NCBI GenBank assembly: GCA_910585635.1
Contig: CAJUFE010000017.1
Coordinates: 1 to 64,000 of the forward strand
Source of the DNA: an uncultured Lachnospiraceae bacterium
GTDB taxonomy: Bacteria; Bacillota; Clostridia; Lachnospirales; Lachnospiraceae
Direction of reading: 5' to 3'
DNA length: 64,000 nt
Part shown: positions 59,733 through 64,000 of the stretch, in pieces
Layout: each line of letters opens with the position of its first letter
Position numbering within the stretch: the stretch's first letter is position 1
Made by a program: the position numbers and the translations under genes
Notes under the pieces: model-generated
Databases searched by the model: none
What the model was told of the DNA's origin: nothing
The model's input: the letters and a program-made list of their open reading frames with translations, nothing else

Positions 59733-62150
59733 ATGGCTAGAGGGCAAGTCAGGAGAACGCAGATCCAGCAGACCAAAAGACCGACAGTCCAAGTCCAGTC
59801 GGAGCAGATGGTCTTTGCTATGGATATCGGCACACGGAGCGTCATCGGCATGGTGGGGATCGTGGAAGAGGGTAAGGTGCGGATCGTCGCCATTGAGAAG
59901 GAAGAGCACACAGAGCGTGCCATGATCGACGGCCAGATCGAGAACATCGAGAAGGTATCCGCGCTGGCAGACAAGATCAAGAAGCGTCTGGAGAAGAAGG
60001 TGCATGTGAAGCTGGAGCGGGTCTGCGTGGCGGCGGCCGGACGAGCCTTAAGGACCAAGCGGGCAGACTATGAGATGGAGCTGCAGAGCGCACAGCTGAT
60101 CGACGACGAGGTGATCAGCCGCCTGGAGGCCGGTGCGATCAGCAAGGCGGAGGAAGCCTTTGACGCGGAAAATGAGGCCCAGGAGGACCACCGCCGTTTT
60201 TACCTGGTAGGTTATACCGTATGCCAGTACTACTTAGATCAATATATGATGTCCAGCTTAAAGGACCACCGGGGCCGGCAGGTGAAGGTGGACCTGATCG
60301 CCACCTTCCTTCCCAGCGAGGTGGTGGAGAGCTTATATACCACCATGAACAAGATCGGGCTGGAGGTGGCCAGCATCACCTTAGAGCCGATCGCGGCGAT
60401 CAACGCGGCGATCCCGGAGAACATCCGCCTGTTGAACCTGGTGATGGTGGACATCGGGGCGGGGACCTCCGACATCGCCGCCTGTACCGGCGGCAGCGTC
60501 ACCGGCTATACCATGGCCACCGTGGCGGGGGATGAGGTCACCGAAGCGATCATGAAGGGCTACCTGGTGGACTTTTCCACCGCGGAGACGATCAAGGCGG
60601 AGCTGGAGCAGAAGGAAGAAGTGACCTTCCTGGATATCCTGGGGATGGAGCAGAAGGTCACCCGGGCTGAGGTGGAGCAGTGCATCCAGGGGGCGGTGGA
60701 CCTCCTTTGCAAGGAGATCTCGGAGAAGGTCCTGGAGATCAACGGGAACCCGCCCTCCGCCCTGTTCTTGGCCGGAGGAGGGAGCAAATTAGCGGGGCTG
60801 AAGGATAAGATCACCCAGGCCTTAAAGATGGAGGCCAGCCGTGTGGCCGTGGCGGGGAATTATTTCCGGGCCAATGCCTTTTCTGATGAGTATGATCTGA
60901 ACGATCCGGAGTATGCCACGCCCTTGGGGATCGCCCTGTCCTCCGGACTGAACCTGATCAATGACAGCTTCCGAGTGATCTTGAACGGACGGGCAGCGAA
61001 GCTCTTTCGGAGCGGCAGCTTCACGGCCTTAAACCTGCTGATGATGAACGGCTATAACCTGCGGGATATGCTGGGCCGTCCCGGCGCGAACCTGGCGATC
61101 ACGGTCAATGGGCGGCGGAAGGTCTTTTACGGCACCACAGGCCAGCCGGCGTCCCTGCTGATCAATAAGAAGGAGGGGAAGCTGTCGGAGATCATCCATG
61201 CAGGGGACAGCATCGACTTCGTCCCGGCCATCCAGGGGACCCCGGCCGCGGCCCGCCTGGGGGATGTGGAGGGCGCGTCCACCTGCCTTTCGATCACCTT
61301 GAACGGACGTGCGGCGGATCTGAGAACGCCGTTGAAGAACGGGGATGCCGTCACCATCAAGCTGCCTCCGGAGGAAAAGCCGGAGGGAGGAGAGACGGAG
61401 GCGAAGGACGAGGCCAAAGAAGAGACAGCGGCAGGGGGACCGGAGACGGGGGTGAAAGCCGCCGCCAGCGAGCCGGGTCCCCAGCCTGCCGTGAGTGGGC
61501 CGGGAGAGGGGCCGCAGGCCGTCGCCGGTGAGCCAGAGGCAGGAGCGCAGGCGGTCCTCCATGAGGCGGAGGCCGGGACACAGGCTATCGCCGGCGATCC
61601 GGGAACAGGCGTGCAGACTGCCGTGGGTGGCCCGGAGGCGGGTGTGCGGGCTACTACCGTGGGCGATCCGGAGCCGGGCGTGCGGACTACTACCGTGGGC
61701 GATCCGGAGCCGGGCGTGCAGACTACTGCCGGGAGCGTTCCGGAGCTGAGCGCACAGGCTGCCGCAGGCGAGCTGGGGATAGGCACAGGAACGGCTGCTG
61801 CCCCTCTCCCGAAGGACGAGGCCAGGCCGATCCATCGGATAAACACAGATCCTGCCCCTCAGGCGGAGCTCGTCTCAGGGGCATCCACAGCAGCGTCCGC
61901 TGTAGAAAAGACGCCTGCGGGGGCGGCTGTGAAAAGAAAAGAGACCCTTTTCTATCTGAACGGCGCCCCCCTTCGTCTGCCCGTAAAAGGGGACGGCAGC
62001 CCCTATTATCTGATGGATCTGCTCCAATACTCCGGGATCGACCTAAAAAACCCCAAGGGCCAGGTCAAGCTGACCGTGAACGGGAGGCCGGGCATGTTCC
62101 AGCAGGAACTGCGGGAGCGGGATACAGTCTATATCCAGGAGACCGGCTGA
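59733..62150 (+). CDS. FtsA-like actin-fold protein with beta-grasp-like C-terminal modules
   Basis: An 805-residue protein. Residues 25-400 are an actin-type ATPase of the FtsA/PilM group: MDIGTRSVIG (phosphate 1), VMVDIGAGTSDIAA (phosphate 2), LFLAGGGSKLAGL (adenosine), with an SHS2-like insertion. From about residue 410, at least three similar segments (ITVNGRRKVF, ITLNGRAADL, LTVNGRPGMF) each lead to a GDxIxF-like strand, which suggests repeated beta-grasp or ubiquitin-like modules. Between them, residues 545-710 are Glu/Gly/Ala/Pro-rich with tandem repeats. There is no typical C-terminal amphipathic FtsA membrane helix. ATG 59733 follows AGGAGGG. Confidence 0.8.
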   Translation: MARGQVRRTQIQQTKRPTVQVQSEQMVFAMDIGTRSVIGMVGIVEEGKVRIVAIEKEEHTERAMIDGQIENIEKVSALADKIKKRLEKKVHVKLERVCVAAAGRALRTKRADYEMELQSAQLIDDEVISRLEAGAISKAEEAFDAENEAQEDHRRFYLVGYTVCQYYLDQYMMSSLKDHRGRQVKVDLIATFLPSEVVESLYTTMNKIGLEVASITLEPIAAINAAIPENIRLLNLVMVDIGAGTSDIAACTGGSVTGYTMATVAGDEVTEAIMKGYLVDFSTAETIKAELEQKEEVTFLDILGMEQKVTRAEVEQCIQGAVDLLCKEISEKVLEINGNPPSALFLAGGGSKLAGLKDKITQALKMEASRVAVAGNYFRANAFSDEYDLNDPEYATPLGIALSSGLNLINDSFRVILNGRAAKLFRSGSFTALNLLMMNGYNLRDMLGRPGANLAITVNGRRKVFYGTTGQPASLLINKKEGKLSEIIHAGDSIDFVPAIQGTPAAARLGDVEGASTCLSITLNGRAADLRTPLKNGDAVTIKLPPEEKPEGGETEAKDEAKEETAAGGPETGVKAAASEPGPQPAVSGPGEGPQAVAGEPEAGAQAVLHEAEAGTQAIAGDPGTGVQTAVGGPEAGVRATTVGDPEPGVRTTTVGDPEPGVQTTAGSVPELSAQAAAGELGIGTGTAAAPLPKDEARPIHRINTDPAPQAELVSGASTAASAVEKTPAGAAVKRKETLFYLNGAPLRLPVKGDGSPYYLMDLLQYSGIDLKNPKGQVKLTVNGRPGMFQQELRERDTVYIQETG
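61540..61740 (+). repeat. In-frame repeats in the FtsA-like linker
   Basis: Degenerate units encode GDPEPGVRTTTV-type sequences; the 36-bp pair around 61660-61730 (GGCGATCCGGAGCCGGGCGT) is almost identical, and older units upstream have diverged. Confidence 0.8.
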
Positions 62151-62310
62151 TGCCCGGATCCTCAGATGCCTGGATGGTCCGATGCCAGAAGAGAGGCAGG
62201 GCCGCTGTCCCGGCATCGCAGATCCTGTGGAAAAAGATGAGATGTTCTTTCGAAAAATGAAGTAAATGGAAATCCTCTTTCGTTTTACAAAACAGAAGGA
62301 GGTTTTTTTA

Positions 62311-63798
62311 ATGGACAGAGCAAGAGAAAAGACAGATCGGCAGGGAGAGCTTGGGATAGAGGGACTTGGGACAGGAGCGGCAGGGGCAGGGGCGTCTGCC
62401 CCGACCGACAGAGAGCCGGTGCAGCGTCAGGCGGCAGGAGGACTGAAGGATGACTTCGACCGGGAGCTGGAGAAGCTGATGGCGGCGGAGCCGGAGGGCA
62501 AAAAGGGAAAAAAGAAAAAGAAGAAAAAAGCGCTCGCAGGACAGAGCGGGGCGAGGCCGAAATGGAGCCGGAAGAAAAAGCTTTTGGCCGCGGCAGGCGG
62601 GCTGGCCGTCCTCTGCATCGCAGGAAAGGTCTTTTTCGGCGGCGGGAAGGAGACTGCCCCTTTGGTGGCCACCCAGGCCCTGGCCCTGGGGAGCGTCCAG
62701 GACCGCCTGGCCGTGACAGGCCCGGTATCGGGAACAGACAGTGTGGATGTGGTGTCCAACCTCCACGCGGAGGTGCTGGAGCTGAAGGTGAAGGAAGGGG
62801 AGCGGGTGGAGAAGGACCAGCTCCTGGCGGTGGTGGACAGCGCCGACCTTGAAAAAGAGCTGGAGATCGCCCAGAACGCCTATGACCTGGCCGTGGTCAC
62901 TAAGGAAGAGAAGCAGCGGGAAGCGGAGCGGGGCTATGATAAAGCCCTACAGGATATCAAGACCGCCCAGGACGCTCTGGACCGGACCGCTGTCATGGTC
63001 CAGGCTGGCGACCAGGCCCCGGTGGCCCTGGAGGAGGCCCAGAATACATATGCCGATGCGCTGCGGGCAGCCGATGCCTTCCGTCTGGTGGACGGAAAGC
63101 CGGTGGCGGACGAATCCTACGACCTGCAGATCCGCAATGCCGCCTTTGAGCTGGATAAGAAAAGAGAAGACTTAGAGAGCGCCCAGATCAAAAGCCCGAT
63201 CGCGGGGACCGTGGTGCGGGTGAACACCAAGGTGGGCCAGTTCGCCGATAAGCCGGAGGACGAAAAGCCCATGTTCATCATCGAGAACTTAGACCAGCTG
63301 GAGCTGGAGATCAAGATCAGCGAGTATTCCATTGGAAAGGTGAAGGAAGGGCAGCCGGTGACCATCTCCGCCGATATCCTGGGGGGCAGCACGGTGGAGG
63401 GGACCGTATCCCAGATCTCGCCCACCGGCGAGGAGAAGGGCGGCGGCTCTACCGAGCGGGTGATCCCCACCACGATCAAGATCCAGGACAAGGATACGAA
63501 GCTGATCGCCGGGATCACGGCCAAGGCGGAGATCGTGCTGGAGGAGGCTGTGGACGCCTTCGTCGTTCCCGCGTCGTCGGTCCTGCAGCTGGATGATGGC
63601 AGCCTGTGCCTGCAGAAGGTGGCAGAGGGGAAGATCCATCAGGTCCCCATAGAGACCGGCGTAGAGGGCGATATCATGATCGAAGTCATCCCGGCAGAGG
63701 GGGAGGAGCTTTTGGAGGGGGACCAGATCGTCATCACAGCCTCCCCCATGTATACCGAGGGCATGGCGGTGACCGTGATGGGCGGGAATGCACAGTAA
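62311..63798 (+). CDS. Membrane fusion (efflux adaptor) protein
   Basis: A 495-residue HlyD/MacA-type adaptor. It has an unusually long cytoplasmic part (about 95 residues, with a Lys-rich block GKKGKKKKKKK), one TM helix at about 96-113, then lipoyl-type half motifs (HAEVLELKVKEGERVEKDQLL and SPIAGTVVRVNTKVGQ), a coiled hairpin and a beta-barrel domain (VTISADILGG, IAGITAKAEIVLEEAVDAFVVPASSV). AGAAGGAGG precedes the ATG; an earlier in-frame start at 62266 is less likely. Together with the ABC ATPase that follows it would form a MacAB-like exporter. Substrate unknown. Confidence 0.88.
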   Translation: MDRAREKTDRQGELGIEGLGTGAAGAGASAPTDREPVQRQAAGGLKDDFDRELEKLMAAEPEGKKGKKKKKKKALAGQSGARPKWSRKKKLLAAAGGLAVLCIAGKVFFGGGKETAPLVATQALALGSVQDRLAVTGPVSGTDSVDVVSNLHAEVLELKVKEGERVEKDQLLAVVDSADLEKELEIAQNAYDLAVVTKEEKQREAERGYDKALQDIKTAQDALDRTAVMVQAGDQAPVALEEAQNTYADALRAADAFRLVDGKPVADESYDLQIRNAAFELDKKREDLESAQIKSPIAGTVVRVNTKVGQFADKPEDEKPMFIIENLDQLELEIKISEYSIGKVKEGQPVTISADILGGSTVEGTVSQISPTGEEKGGGSTERVIPTTIKIQDKDTKLIAGITAKAEIVLEEAVDAFVVPASSVLQLDDGSLCLQKVAEGKIHQVPIETGVEGDIMIEVIPAEGEELLEGDQIVITASPMYTEGMAVTVMGGNAQ

Positions 63799-63821
63799 AT
63801 AAGGAAGAGGGCATTGAACAT

Positions 63822-64000
63822 ATGATCCATAAAGATCTGGGGCGGCTTCCCTGGCCAAAGAGGAGAAAGCTGCCCGCCTATATGACAGAAAACGTGAGCC
63901 GGGACCTGATCCGTCTGGAAGACCTGGTGAAGATCTATGACACCGGGGCGATCAAGGTCCTGGGGCTCAAACGGATCGGCCTGACCATTGAACGGGGGGA
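63822..64000 (+). CDS. ABC transporter ATP-binding protein (cut by window end)
   Basis: The first 59 codons only. After a 20-residue basic start the sequence LIRLEDLVKIYDTGAIKVLG reads as the opening strands of an ABC ATPase of the MacB/LolD type; the Walker A motif lies beyond the window. An inner ATG at 63882 is another possible start. It follows the adaptor gene by 23 nt, which supports an export system. Confidence 0.8.
   Translation, partial: MIHKDLGRLPWPKRRKLPAYMTENVSRDLIRLEDLVKIYDTGAIKVLGLKRIGLTIERG

Noticed and set aside
61029..61835. Long minus-strand ORFs over the FtsA-like repeats
   Set aside because: They arise from the GC-rich in-frame repeats of the plus-strand gene.

Overview
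The window reads as chromosome from a high-GC, spore-forming member of the Clostridia, most like a Lachnospiraceae. The evidence is the single division and cell-wall cluster that runs directly into spoIIGA and sigE, a Spo0E-like phosphatase gene, a SpoVD-like transpeptidase, clean AGGAGG ribosome binding sites, and frequent TTG starts. The species cannot be named from sequence alone. I saw no rRNA, tRNA, CRISPR array, integrase or transposase gene.

Layout. 0.1-5.1 kb: a palindromic repeat, gltX, a UvrD/PcrA-type helicase, a cob(I)alamin adenosyltransferase and a DUF1292 protein. 5.4-7.2 kb: a two-gene ATPase plus DUF4276 (TOPRIM-like) pair that looks like a phage-defence module. 7.5-10.1 kb: ychF (minus), lgt and a small Spo0E-like gene. 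10.1-26.1 kb: the dcw cluster mraZ-rsmH-ftsL-pbp-spoVD-like-mraY-murD-ftsW-murA-ftsQ-ftsZ, followed by spoIIGA-sigE. 26.4-35.0 kb: leuB-ilvD-ilvB, then serC-serA-DUF1015. 35.0-40.2 kb: unusual membrane proteins (CmpB-like with a long coiled coil, two zinc-ribbon/TM/leucine-rich-repeat paralogues, DUF998). 40.6-43.5 kb: an AT-rich island with a Dam-class methyltransferase and an OLD-like ATPase. 43.6-50.9 kb: nagB and nagA (minus), then a LacI regulator, a TRAP transporter (dctP-dctQ-dctM) and an SGNH esterase. 51.1-57.5 kb: a 139-aa protein, a 1774-aa DUF4132 protein and a 72-aa protein. 57.8-64 kb: a MobA-MobB fusion, an FtsA-like protein with beta-grasp-like tails, and an efflux adaptor with the start of its ABC ATPase.

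Four themes run through the window. (1) A dispersed, strongly palindromic intergenic repeat, called R1 here, has at least five near-complete copies and several partial ones; in 50.9-59.6 kb a copy or fragment sits in nearly every gap between genes. (2) Short in-frame tandem repeats have expanded in the disordered parts of several proteins (PBP tail, FtsW N-terminus, MobA-MobB linker, FtsA-like linker, CmpB-like coil). (3) Two separate ATPase-based candidate defence loci are present. (4) Regulatory sites are well preserved: 10-bp MraZ boxes before mraZ, a 21-bp-spaced promoter with a 0A-like box before spoIIGA, and divergent nag/lacI promoters with a LacI-type palindrome.

Functionally, the dcw block makes lipid II, polymerises it at the septum (FtsW plus two class B PBPs, FtsL, FtsQ, FtsZ) and hands over to sigma-E activation in sporulation. 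The nag/TRAP/SGNH block looks like uptake and breakdown of an acidic or acylated amino sugar.
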